In this document: one piece after another, positions 1 through 62,625 of the stretch
Numbering within the stretch: position 1 is the first letter of the stretch
Layout of the letters: every line of letters begins with the position of its first letter
Assembly: GCF_028769735.1 (NCBI RefSeq)
Contig: NC_088172.1
Coordinates: 63,023,075-63,087,074 of the forward strand
DNA: 64,000 nucleotides
From: Zonotrichia leucophrys gambelii
Taxonomy: Eukaryota > Chordata > Aves > Passeriformes > Passerellidae
Reading direction: 5' to 3'
Made by a program: the position numbers and the translations under genes
Notes under the pieces: model-generated
What the model was told of the DNA's origin: nothing
The model's input: the letters and a program-made list of their open reading frames with translations, nothing else
Databases searched by the model: none

Positions 1-3000
1 CGGTCATTGACCTGTGGATTCTGGCAGTAGGGCCTTTCTCCTTGCATTAAATCTCTAATGATAATTTGCTGCTCCAAACAATTTTCTTTTTTTGATAGTT
101 CTTTTTGGAGTGATCCATATAAATCCTGTATTTATTACTGTGGCTTCCACACTCTTCCATGTGATCTGTTGTTTGCATATCTGTAAAAAGAATTGTTGTA
201 GCTATTCATAAGTATTTTAATGAAATAATTTTGGTTTCCATACTGTTTTACAGCATTTAGAGAAGTTGAGTGAGGGAGTGAGAATGGTCTTTTTTTAAAT
301 AGCAAATATTGTTCTTCAAGTGTTTGGCTTTAGTGGAGGCTTTTGAAAAACTTGGGACCATTTTAAAAACAGCATTAGCATTTTAGATAGAATGCCATAT
401 GAGATGAGAATAATGCCTTCATTTGTCAGTGGGCAAAGAGTAAAAAAATAAGAAAAAATTGACTAGTAGAAATGTTCTGTCTGCCTTTAGCAAAATAGCC
501 CCTTGCCCCCATCCTGGTGGAGTTCAGTTTTGACCTTAAAAATCAAACATTTTACTTGGGTTCTCTTTATTTCTTGCAACTCTGTTTGTTTCGCCTTGCA
601 GAGAGCACTCTTCTGCTCCCCCTTCCTCTAACTGTGAATTTGAATCTGTCCTAAATTCAGAAATAGTTTTCTGTCCCTTGCCTTGACTTTTTTTTAATCA
701 AAGGAAGGACCATCTTCCTTCTTATGTAAGAAGTCATGCTGAATCTGCCTTTGCCAGATGCTGATGTGACACCTGTGTCTTGGTTTGCAGGCCTTAAGGG
801 ATGAGGTTTGTTTTTAAGGAGTCCACTCAACCATGTTAACAAAAGCAAGTTCAGATATTCTTTACAGGCATTTACATGCATGTAATTTCTAAAGATGAGC
901 ACCTTTGCTGGAAGTTTCAGAGTAAAGTGATAATTCAGGGAATGGAACAGATCAGAAAAGAGGAGTGGCTTCCCAGGACTTTCTTTGTGGGAGTCAGTGG
1001 GAAGCCAGAACATGAGCTTTTCCAAGAAGAGAGCAGCATGAAGGAAAGTTCAAAGCAGTAGTTAATATGAAAAATGAGGAAAGGGGACAAGGAAGCTTGC
1101 AGTATGCTTGAGCTGGTTTTTGCAGGGGCAGTTTGTAATGTCTGGGCCGGAGAGATTAGTGAGAGCTCTTTGTTCAGGGGGAAGTTTCTACCATCTGTGA
1201 GTAGCTTGAAGGGTAGCACAGGAAGGAAGGGGTTTTGGTTTTTTCTTCAGGTGTTCAACATCAAGTAGTTTCGTATTTAGACATTACAGCATATAAAAAG
1301 TGGAAGAGCAAACCTGCTTTGAAGGACAATGCAGGAATGATGCATCTTCCCTTGTCCCCACCTGCAGGCTTGCTCATCAGTTGTGTCAGGTTACTTTCTT
1401 TTGCTAAAGATAAACCAAATGATCAGTGAAGGAAAGGTTATTAGTGAAGAAAAAGGCAAATAGAATAAAATAAAGCACGAGGTGTAATCAATGAGTGCTT
1501 AACTTAATCTCTTGTGTGTGTCTGTCTGGAGAGGGTCCTTGACAAAAACTATTCCCTTGAGGGTGGGCCCTCTCTGAGATTTCATCATGAGAGTAATCCA
1601 TATCAACAGGAGATGCTGCTGTTATGGAAGGATATTAGAAAAGATACATGAAACACCTCTGAGTGAACATGACTTATCTACCAGCCCATGAAAAAGTTAG
1701 CTAAGGAGAAGACAATGGTATTGACAGTACAGCTTCTTGAGTGATTGAAATGGTGCATAAACAACCAATAGCTTTAGGCCTGTTGTCTGAATTCAGTAAA
1801 AAGACATCCAAATTAGATTTCATGAGTCAGGAGATGTAGGAGAAAATGAATGCCTGGCCAAAAGAGGTGTCATCCTCCTTTCATGGGAGAGGGTGGGTTT
1901 TTGGTCTCATGGAGCCCAGATTTCAGAATTTAGAATAAGCAGAGAGAGCAATACAAAGGTTTGCAGTACGTGTGTAAAACACTTATCACCAATCGTGCTT
2001 GCTTTATACTGTTAAGGCTAAGCAGCTCTTAAGGGGAAAATGTCAAACTGAGTTGAGCAAGTGGAATAACCACGTGGATTTGAATGGACTGTGTCCTGAT
2101 GTGCTTCTTGAGGAAAATTGACTCAGGACAGAGAATGACAAGAGGCCTCTTGCCCTGTGGGTGTTGTTGGGAGAGGCAGCAGACCTGTTGCTGGTGTCCA
2201 GGAGCTGCGATGCTTCTGGGATGCTGCAGCTGTGAAAGGGGAAGGAATTTTGACTGGAGAATGTGTAAACTGTGGCTGATTTGTCAAGAGTAAAGTAATT
2301 GCCTTATAAATTGGCCATAGTAACTATTTTTTAACAATGTTATGCAAAACTGACGAAGATGCTTAAGCATTACTCAAGAAGAGTTCTTAAAGAAAGTCTT
2401 GAGGCAAACTAATTAACGTTTTATGATCTTCAATTCAAATTCTAACTTTCTATTTCTGTCTATTGAGTCTTAATATTGTCTACTCTATTTGTAGGCTTAA
2501 GCATTTCACATCAGATTATTAGGGACTGAAATTAAAGTAGTATCACTATGGCCCATTTTATCTTCTTGTCATAACACCTGAAATTATTTTTCTCACAAAA
2601 TTTCACTGTCAGACGTGAGGATGTGTTATGGTTTTATTTTTCTTCTTTGTTTTTGTGTGCTTCCTGCTTCTCATTTGCTTAGGAAGGGGCAGACAGACAA
2701 CAAAGGATTGCAATGTGCCAGAGAAAGCAGATGTCCAAAGCTGAAGGAGTCTGTGATTTCTTCCTTCAGATGCTCCTTGACGTTTCAGGCAATACTGTTA
2801 AAGGGAATAGACTTTGTCTTGTCATGTCTTCTGGTTCTGCAGTGCTGTGAGATGATTTTTGAAGTATTCTGCAGTTTATCAATATTACTATATATTCCAT
2901 CAGTTTCTACTTTTTGTGTGTTTTTGGTTCTTTAGCTTAATTGATGGCTTTTTCAACTGTAGTAGTTGTTCCTAATATTACCTGTACCTGCAGTCCTTGT

Positions 3001-5509
3001 CCTGAGAAATTTACAGAGCTTCTTAAATGTTGTCATCTTATTGCAAAGCTCCCACACCTTCTTGGTGATTTCTCATGTGCAGCTCCTCACAGCACAGCCA
3101 ACAAACTCCAATTCTCTCCTCACCCAGCTAACCCACTTTTTGTAGCCCTCATCTTCTTATTGGACACAGCTGTGGCCTATTAAGGGCAGGGCTGTTCCTA
3201 ATCTTTGGCGATTAAGTGCAGCTCCTCAGGTGTGAGACTACCTTCTGCACTATCTTTATTTTCTTACATTCTATCGTATCACACTTACATGTAGTATAAA
3301 TACTTTCTTATTAATAATTCCCAAAATTATCCCTTAGTTCTGTTAAAGGTTACTGAAAATTAGATTTTTTTCAGATTGTTTTTGTGCTTGGTTCTTGCCA
3401 AATTGTCTCTCACTTGTCTAACAGTGCAGCTTTTAAAATATTTGAAGATGTAGCCAAGTTAAATCTTGAGGAGGTTTTTATGTTGTAATTATCACCAAAA
3501 GTAGGTAATTCCTTTTCCATCATAATCGCCACTTTGGTGGGTGATTCTTGTCACTGAGTTTGGTAAATTATTTAAACATTGGCAGGACTAATCAAGTCCC
3601 CAGTTATTGTCAGTGTAATTACCCTGACCCCACTTTTGTTTGCTGGCTTGCCAACAACACCTCTTGCCAGCAGTCCCCGTGGAATGGGTTCCCTGCTGAG
3701 CTAATTCCATCTAAATTTGATGCTCCCATTGCTCTGCCAAATTCACCTCTAGCCACAGATTGCTTCGTGACAGGCTTTGACAAAAGTATAAACTCTATTC
3801 CCAGCTCATAGATTATGCTAGAAATTAATACAAAAAGACCATTTGAATCTATTCTGAAGTGAGTCACCAAGACATGTGGTGGAGCCTGGCTTTTCTGGGG
3901 GTGGCTGAACAGGATACCTGCTTGTCCTGAGTCTCGGTGACATGGGGAGACAAAGCCATCACTCTAAACATTCTCCCTTCCTCCTCCTTCACCTAGATTT
4001 ATATGCTGAGTGCCATATTGTAGGGAATGTCCCTCTGGTCAGTTGGGGTCAGCTGTCCTGGCTTTGTCTCCTCTCAGCTGCTTCTGCACCCCCAGCCTCC
4101 CCACTGATGGCTGATAGCTGAAACACACCTGTGTTATCAACACCATTTCCAACACAAACCCAAAACATAGCTCCGTACCAGCTACTATGGAAAAGTAACT
4201 GTACTCCAACCAAAACCAGTACAAACAGAAAGAAGGATTACCCAGCTCTTAGCAAAAAGCACCTTTATCTTAGGTGGAAATTGTCCTTGCTGTGTGACAC
4301 TTCAGCTTTCATTTGGAATAGATGATATATAAAATCCAACTTGCTCTATACCTTCAAAAAAACTATTCCAGTTTGAGCCTTATCCTACTTTCTTGGTCAT
4401 GTGTCTTTTAATTTACCTGTAAGAGTATTAAAATACCACTTTTTGTCAGATAAAATTATATTCATGTGTGTTTCATTACTACACATGGCTTAACCATACC
4501 AGTACAATCATGTATTCACATTGCACTTTCCAGACATTTTCTGAGCAGTTGATCCTCTGAACTCCTCACCTTTTTCAGATGAGGCTCTGACACTGAAACC
4601 AGGCTTCTAAAAAGCTGTATTATAGCTAAAATGTTTTGCAATGCAGATAGACACCTCCATTTAAAACAATTGCTTAGATTTTTTTTGCTTGTTTTGAGAA
4701 TAATTGTATTTTTGGTATCATTGGGGCCAAAAGTTTAAAAAAGTATTTGCAGCAAACTAGTGGTTAACAAGTACTAAAAAAATAATTTAAGGTACCTGTC
4801 AGTACAGCTGCAGAGTGCTAGTATTTCTGGCCCTGGGCAAAAGAGAATGTCAGATCAGTGAGCTAACTTATTTGATTTATGTTTTCACCCCAGAATAAGC
4901 TGTTTGAGTGTTTTATACTATATGAAAGTCTGTCTGAATGCCTTAATGGTACTGTACATCTCCTTCATAAATCTACTAATATTAGTATGTTCACTGCTGG
5001 AAAATTCCCTAAACCTTTGAGATTATTTCTCATAGGAGAGAGTAGTTTTTGGGGTTTTTTTGGTGTTTCAAAATGTTTTAGAATGTGACCAAAAAGTGTG
5101 TCATTAAAGCATCTTTGTATTTCTCAGCAAGGTGACCCAAATAAAGCAATCTCCCACTGCTCTTGTAATAAGCTGCTGAATCTTAAAGATTTCTTAATGC
5201 TGCTTGTCAGGTTGTGCAGTTCTGCAGCTGAGCATGTTTTGAAATGGATGTGACAAATATTACACAGTCCTCTTTGGGATTCAGTGGTTTTGGATGAGCT
5301 GCTCCCCTGGGCATAGAGCTGCTTGAACACAGAAATGAGCTGGGGGTGTGCACTGAAAATGGTAATGTTTGTGTTGTAAAGAAGCCATGGATTTTTCTGA
5401 AAGGTACTCTTTACAAACTCGGTAGCATTTTCCTGATGGCTTGCAAGGGGCAGGAGGAAACCCTTTTGTTAAGCTTGGCCAGTTAAAATCCTTTCCTTTA
5501 TTTTTGTAG
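1..5509 (+). other. Intron upstream of the first exon seen (5' end outside window)
   Basis: AT-rich sequence broken by stops in all frames. I found no acceptor-ORF-donor combination that looks like a pecanex exon, so the preceding exon, which must end in phase 1, is probably before position 1. The only dispersed repeat I recognise is the LTR-like fragment near 4035-4225. The stretches 1-4030 and 4230-5500 hold nothing else I can identify. Confidence 0.6.
4035..4225. repeat. Probable avian LTR-type (endogenous retrovirus-derived) repeat fragment
   Basis: This stretch has the word pattern of a dispersed repeat I recall from many bird genomes and associate with ERV/LTR sequence: a GTCAGCTGTCCTGGCT start, a CACCCCCAGCC block, then TGTTATCAACACC, and an end rich in CCAAAACCAGTAC. 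No protein-coding retroviral frame is visible and the copy looks short and internally deleted. The assignment rests on memory of the repeat, not on a search. An unrelated unique sequence or a CR1 subfamily piece remains possible. Confidence 0.45.
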
Positions 5510-55996
<50,487 letters not shown>

Positions 55997-56030
55997 TGAT
56001 CAATATGCGTTAGGACTTTTTAGAAGTAAC

Positions 56031-56080
56031 GAATGCATACATAGACTCAAATTAACAAATGCATTCATAGAATCAAATTA
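56031..56080. repeat. Two-copy tandem duplication, unit about 26 bp
   Basis: GAATGCATACATAGACTCAA and AAATGCATTCATAGAATCAA start two adjacent units that both continue ATTA. The copies differ at several positions, so the duplication is not recent. Confidence 0.7.
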
Positions 56081-56224
56081 TTGGTATTATAGAGGAAAAA
56101 AATCTGTTAAATTGAAAAAAAGGCTTTGATTAAGTGTTTTTTCTGGCTTTGTGCAATGTTTTTCATCTACTTTTTGTTCACGTGCTGCTGTCTAAAGTTC
56201 AGAATTGTTGTTTTCAAGAGGAGA

Positions 56225-56560
56225 ATCCTCAATGAGTTTGAAAGAGCCTCTTGGGTCATTAGTGCAGGACTGCCCTCCAGATCAATCGCCTGGTGTTTTT
56301 ATCTCGGTTTCCTTTGAATGCCTCTAGTGGTTGACTCAACAACTTCCTTTGGGAAATTATTCCATTATCTAATCACCCTCATGATAATAAATGTTTTCCT
56401 AATGTCAGCCTTAACATTTTTCTTTTCCTATTTTCAGTCTCTTATCCTTGTGATGCTGCCCTTAACCTTAACCTTAGTGCCCCTTCCTCTCTATTACATT
56501 GTTAACTCTTGAAGTGTGCTCCAGTTGAGTTCTCCTAAAAACTACCAAACCCTTTCTGCA
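56225..56560 (-). mobile_element. Old CR1 LINE fragment, minus strand
   Basis: On the + strand, AATGCCTCTAGTGGTTGACT, CAACTTCCTTTGGGAAATTA, TTCCATTATCTAATCACC and TGTTTTCCTAATGTCAGCCT follow the reversed 3' region of old CR1 subfamilies (a block meaning roughly 'small defect, not-fully-filled line of T-C-C' then CCTAATCAC). Diverged, with an internal CCTTAA triple repeat near 56463-56480. Confidence 0.65.
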
Positions 56561-58513
56561 TCAGTCAGGTCAGACCCTGTCTTTATTTGGAATCTAAGCT
56601 GTTTCACTGAAGGAATTAGGCTTAACTGATACCTTGAGAAAACATGACAAAGTACTGAAGATTTGAAAGTATTCGTCCAAGGGTAATTCTAGTGAGGTGT
56701 TTGGTTTTGTTGTTCTTTGTTTTATTGGGTTTTTTTTCTCAGGCTTCTTTGCTTGGTTTCTTTTTCTAAAATATTCCCACTTATGTGTGTATGTCCCAGC
56801 TAGCATCCCTTAGTTGGTGAGAGAAGAGAGACATGGTTCCATATTGATTGCTGCATGTGCTGTGGAGATATTTAGCTCTTCTTCACAAGCAGCACCAGCT
56901 CATACTGCTGTCTATGCCCACCTGGAAGTTTCAGGCTTCTTATGAAAACCTCCAGTTAATAGGTGTTACATTGGGAGTTCCTAGTCATTTAGGGAAAGAG
57001 TGAAGGAGAAATTACATTCTTTTCCTGGTTTATGTTTGTGCTGCTGTAAAGGGAGGATAAGAAAGAAGGTGTCACAACTTGGTGAGTTAACTTGAGCGCA
57101 CGCTTCTTGCTGAATTCTTGGCTCACACTCCAGCAGAAGCTTTACCTGCTTCAAGCCTTCACCCTCAGAACTGTTGTTCTGCTTTCTCTCTGCTGGGCTG
57201 AGAGCAAGGGCTGGGGAGGAAGGGCAGAAGAGGAGTAGAAGAGATCAGACAAAACTCTGCTTTAACAAGATCCCCCTCCACCATACTCTGATCCTAAAAC
57301 AAGACTAGAGTAATTTTTTAAGCTTCTAAGCTTAGACTGAAAGATAACCAGCAAAGGCGATGCAGAGATTGCTCCCATTATGCCATTTACCAGGTTCCCT
57401 AGAGAAAGGGGTAAATTTTTGTCTCCAGAGAAGTTTATCACTGCTAAGTCCCATGTCTGAATGATGACTTTCTTAGTCCTAAAGCTCATTCTCTAAAAAC
57501 CTCTTTACAGGATCAAAAAATTATCATCCCAGAATTGAAAGTTCCACTATTTGTTAATTCTTTTGAAAATGACCTCATGAGCATATCACAAAATACTGCT
57601 GTGAATTATTACATGCTTTTGAAAGAAAGAGATATAAAGTCTTTTCAGTACAATTTTTGCAGAGTTACTTGGGTAGATTGAACCTACTGTTTATAGTAGA
57701 AAGACTAGTGTTAGCAGTGAGAATGAGATAACAAAGGATGCTTATTAAATTGAGATGTTTGCTAGAATAACTACTGCTCTACTAGACTGAAGGCTGTACT
57801 GCAGACATGTTTTGAAAATGTGGTTTTAGCATTAATCTTCCATCTTCATATCTAACAATATCTGAAATTTTGCAGGTCATTAGTTCAGCAAGTGGAATTG
57901 TCCTTGTTCCATTTAGAAGTTCTAAGTCAAATGGTTGAATTATTTATATTATAAAAGCACATGCACAGTTTCACAATGATCATTAGATCCAATATGAAAA
58001 ATAGCATTGCAGATGATAGCAATTAAATTCCTTTTAATTTCAAATCATAAAGGGCATAACTTTTCTTTACCCTAATTAAGATTTGAGCTTTAATTAGCTC
58101 AGCATTGTGGAACTTCAGTAAAGATATGATCACTTGAGGATAAAGATGATGTGTGTTTATTTCATACTATAGCCTCTAAGCAAGCTGCATCCACCTTTGT
58201 TCTTAAAAGCTTTATGGGTCTTCACAGATTCTGTCTGTATTTCAGTCATTTTTATGTTTGCACTTATTTTTTAAAATACAGGCAAAATCTGAAATACTGT
58301 CTATTACTGTCACCTTTAGCTATGCAGCGTTTATTACACAGCCATCACTGATTTCTGTTTGCACGTTGAAAATGTCAGTTTGCCACTCTCTTAATTAGGG
58401 AACACTAGAAGCACTGTCTTAGTCATAGTGATGGCAGTTTTTAAGCAAGTTTACCCCACAAAAAGCTTTGCATGCTTTCAAAACATGGTGATAATATTTT
58501 TTTTTTCTACTAG

Positions 58514-58594
58514 GCACTGCGGAAGAAAGAATCTAAATTCAACAGACATTCACAACTGCACTAGTCACTCTTGATGCAGATTATACGGAATAAA
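58514..58594 (+). other. Candidate alternative last exon with stop and polyadenylation signal
   Basis: A T-rich tract ending CTACTAG is followed by an open frame that, joined in phase 0 to exon N, reads ALRKKESKFNRHSQLH and stops at TAG (58562-58564). An AATAAA lies 25 bp later (58589-58594). Use of this exon would give a pecanex protein truncated after the membrane region. No known PCNX isoform of this kind comes to mind, and the pieces are short enough to coincide by chance. Confidence 0.25.
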
Positions 58595-59569
58595 ACTTTG
58601 CTAATAATGCTTGGTAGAGTATTTCTAAATAGATCACTGATTGTGCTTCCCTTGTTTTCCCCATTGTGCTGTTAATTTAATGTAATTTAGTCAAATCAGA
58701 AACTCCAAATGAGCATACTGCTCCCTGAGCAAGCTGGGACACGGAAGTCCGAATTGCTGCTCACAGATTTTCATCTCTCTTAGCCAAAACACCCACACTG
58801 AGGTAACACAGGGAACAAGAGAGTCTACTCAGTTCTATTCCTGTGATTTTTTTTTGTCTTTTTAACTTTATAAGACTTACTAATGTGACGGAGTTAATTC
58901 AATTATTTAAAAAAAATGATTAGCTGTTTACATTTTGACAATTCACAGAATGTGAAAACACTAAATGTTGATTTAGGCATATGCAGAGTGTGCTATTTTG
59001 TATTTCAAATTGCCTTGCGAAGGCAGCAAGATAAACATTTAGGAAATATTTTCTTACTTGTTTTTGAGAATGATTGCAGCTTTTAATTCAAGTGAAACAG
59101 GACTTCTCCATCTTTCTTAAACTAAGACTTTCCATGTAGCAAGATGAAGTTGTATCCTTGACTACAACCTGGGGATCTTCTGTCCAAAACTCCTGTTGTC
59201 TATAATCTTTAAATCAGAGCTGAATAGCCTTTTAAAAGTTTGTGGTTGCTCATTCAGCATGTGTGGGTGTAATGCTCTGATGTATATTCTGCAGGAAGTC
59301 AAACCAGATAATCAAGATATTCTTGGTCTACTTGACTCCATGTAAACTTTTCAAATGAGCCAGTTGTTCTCCCTGGCTGTTTTAGGAGATATTGTTAGTG
59401 CAAAGATTAATAAAAATGTTCATATTAAGTGAAAATGGAAACCCACAAAAAACAGAGAATATATTCTTCGTAGGCATAGCAAAGATGGAATATATAGTAG
59501 GATTTAGGAGATTTCTTCCTAGACTTTTAACACTAGGAAAAATTCTGAGACTCTTTCTTATAATAGAGT

Positions 59570-59587
59570 AAAAAAAAAAAAAAAAAA
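59570..59587. repeat. Poly-A run of 18
   Basis: An uninterrupted A-run preceded by TAATAGAGT and followed by CCCAAAAAAG. No retroposed gene body is recognisable upstream. Confidence 0.8.
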
Positions 59588-61601
59588 CCCAAAAAAGTGG
59601 AAATATTAAATGGTTTTGAATAGTTTATTTGGAACTGATGAAAAGATGGACATTTCTTCAATTCTTTTGCTGTCTATTGACATAATATTTACCTGAGGAA
59701 AAGCTCTAACATATGCAAAAGCTATCAGAGGAGGAGCATATGGATGGTTAAGTGATATTATAGCTCATCCAGTCCATTTTTCTTCAGTGTGATAAAAAAG
59801 CAAACAAAAAGTAAAACAGTAATGTACCCAGCACTGCCTTCTGTGGCAGATGTGTGAGATGCCTTTGAAGGGTGTCTGGACTAGCTGCTCAAGAATAAAC
59901 CAGTATTTAAGCATGAAGTAGAAGTGAATGCAAATTATTCAAACAGCAGGGATATCAGTTTGGAACTGGCTGAATGTTAACAAGGATGCTCAGGGCAGGA
60001 CTTGTCCCCAGCTATTTTGCTGTGCTCTGTTCAAAATGTGGTTTTCCGTTTCATCCAGTGCCACAGGCATCCTCTAAATTTTGCTGGTCGAAAGGAGTCC
60101 TGAACTGCTTTTGGAACCTCAAGCAGAACTGATGTTGAGCTGAAGGAGCAAAGACAGCAAAAACCTCTGTCCTGTGCTGTGGATGCTCCTGGCTGTAGTG
60201 TGCTCTTGGCTCTTACAAAAGACTGGTTCTTGCCAGTCCCTTCACTCCTGGGAGCATGCTGCTAAACTGGCTCTTACCAGCAACTTTTTCATCTCTGCAG
60301 CACAACTGGGAAATTATACTTGTACTTTGGAATATGGATTTTTCACAAATCTGTGCAGCTTCCTTTAAGCCTTAAAGAGTAAACCACTCCTGGCTTACAC
60401 ACTCATCTACCACACAGATCTGAATGGGAATGATAAGCCCAAGTGCCATTAAACTTCAAATGTCTAGGACTGCAACTTCTTAGCTCTTTCACTGTCTTAT
60501 ATGTTACTGTCAGGTACTTTAATGGCCTCCTAATTTGTGTGTGTGTATGAACTAATTAGCAACACAAAAATATGAAATCACCTTATATTTTCTTATCAAG
60601 TCTTCTGAGGGTTCTGAATTTGTCTTCATGCATAAGGAAAAATAATCAAAGAAGCAGAGCTTGTTAAATTTGCCTTCATTAACACTGAATTTATTTGCCT
60701 AAGTACTCTTATTCCTGCTGAGCTCACTTAAATATACAATTTCCCTGTTTGATATTTTTTCCTCTTTCCCAGAATACATTTTCCAGCTAAAAAGGAATCC
60801 ACATTTTTATAAGAATCTTTTCTCTTTCTGTATACTTCTTTCTCATATAGTATCCAAGACCACATGTTTATGAAAGATGATCTTTGTCAAAGTAGATCCA
60901 GATCCAGCTAATGCAGCCAGTTTGTAGCAACCTTGCAGACCTTTGCTGATCAGGCTTAACTTTCAACATCTGCAACACAATCCTTTGGACAGGAAAGAAA
61001 TTGTGTGTCATCTTGTTTTCCTTCATTTTATGAGAAAGTGCTGCCAAGTGCGTTGACCTTCTTGGTGCTTTGTTGAAGTCAAGTAATTAACCTATTGGAT
61101 CTTTTTATTACCACAAAGGCAATAAAACTCTTGGTTAGTTGGCATGTCTCATTGATTTAGGTGAGACTTATAATTCAAAAGCCTCACTCTTCTTCCTTTC
61201 CTCTTCTGATTTTTCACCCTTTTCTAAATCTGATGTTTCACTTCAAAGCTTCTGGGTCTAAGTCATTAATTCACATTTTAATCCATTCCTTGCCATTTGT
61301 GCATTCTGAAATCCAATGTCTTAATCATCTCTAGCCTCTTGGCTCACAGCTGTTCCCCCAATTTTTGATATCTGGCATATAAACCCTTTTAAGACACTTT
61401 CTGCTGAGTAAAATACCGAAGGCTATCTGATATTTGACAGGATAATCCCAGTGGTATTTTCTATAGACTCCTTAACTCTCTTGGGCACTGTACAGTTCAT
61501 GTTTCCTCTTAATATTGGAAGAATGGTTTAATTGATTTTTCATTCAGCCTTCTGTCACTGACCTCTTTGTCAGACTTCATTCATTACACGTTACACTTTA
61601 C

Positions 61602-61650
61602 ATTTTCTCTCTCTTTTTTTTTTTTTGTGTTTTTTTTTTTTTTTCTCTAG
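61602..61650 (+). repeat. Poly-T/pyrimidine tract ending CTCTAG
   Basis: Two long T-runs separated by GTG, then CTCTAG, 200 bp before a CR1 copy. It mimics a strong 3' splice site, but the frame that follows does not continue the pecanex protein and stops after about thirty codons. Confidence 0.7.
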
Positions 61651-61849
61651 AATGGGGCAAGTGCATTTGGGGCTTCAGGGAGATGTACACCCACTCCCTG
61701 GGTCAGTATGGCTCAGGTCTATGTCCATGTGCATTCATGCTGATAGAGGCCTGTTCTGTCTATGTTGATGCAGGCACTGAAAGAGAAATCTGGAGTACTT
61801 CAGGGCAAACTTGGTATTTTTTCTTATGTCCACTTTTGCCACAGAATGT

Positions 61850-62625
61850 TAGAACGGGTTGGGTTGGAAGGGACTTCAAATATCATCGAGTTCCAACTCC
61901 CCTGCTATGGGCAGGGACACATTCTACCAGGTTGCTCAAAGCCCCATCCAGCCTGGCCTTGAACACTTCCATGGATCAGCTTCCATCCACAGCTTCTCTG
62001 GGCATTGTTCCAATGCCTCACCACCCTCCTAGTAAAGATTTTCTTCCTAATACTTTATCTAAATCTCCTTTAGTTAAAAACCATTCCCCCTTCTCCTATC
62101 ACTCCAGGCCCCTATAAAAAGCCCCTCTTTCCAGCTCTCTTGTAGGTCTCCTTTTGGTACTGGAAGGCTGCCTTAAAGTCTCCCTGGAGCCTTCTCTTCG
62201 CCAGGCAGAACAGCCCCAGCTCTCTCAGCGTTTTCTTCACAGGAGAGGCACTCCATTCCTCTGACCATCCTCTGGACCCACTCTAATGGGTTCATGTCTT
62301 GCTTGGGCTGGGCACCCCAGAGCTGGATGCAGGGTTCCAGGTGGGGTCTCACCAGAGCAGAGCAGAGGGGCAGAATTCCCTCCCTGCCCCTGCTGCCCAC
62401 ACTGCTTTGGATGCAGCCTGGGACACGTTTGGTTCCATGGCTGTGTCATGTCCAGCCTCTCACCCACCACCACCCCCAGGTCCTTCTCACAGGGCTGCCG
62501 TTTTATCCATTCTGAGCAGCCTGTGTTTGTGCCTGGGTTTGCCCCAACCCAGATGCAGGACCTTTCACTTGGCTTTGTTCAACTACATGAGGTTTGCCTG
62601 TGCCCAGTCCTTTCAAATAGAAAAT
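61850..62625 (-). mobile_element. CR1 LINE fragment, minus strand, best-preserved copy
   Basis: The + strand begins with ACAGAATGTTAGAACGGGTT and GGGTTGGAAGGGACTTCAAA, the reversed CR1 3' end, and proceeds through CCATGGATCAGCTTCCATCC, AGGCAGAACAGCCCCAGCTC and CAGAGCTGGATGCAGGGTTC to CCAGATGCAGGACCTTTCAC, all in the order expected for the CR1 3' region and ORF2 end. It is GC-rich against an AT-rich background and looks younger than the other copies. Open frames across it (for example 62299-62763 on the + strand) come from the repeat, not a gene. Confidence 0.9.

Noticed and set aside
1..5509. A further upstream PCNX2 exon
   Set aside because: Several AG and GT pairs bracket short frames, but none combines a good pyrimidine tract, an open frame and a phase-1 donor.
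56463..56480. CCTTAA-type triple repeat resembling a telomere variant
   Set aside because: Only three units, not the TTAGGG/CCCTAA sequence, and located within an old CR1 fragment.
61651..61744. Possible exon after the CTCTAG pyrimidine tract
   Set aside because: The frame in phase with exon N stops after about thirty codons and does not give the expected pecanex continuation; no polyadenylation signal follows closely.
61683..62117. 144-codon open frame beginning before the CR1
   Set aside because: Most of it is reversed CR1 3' sequence and the start has no coding features.
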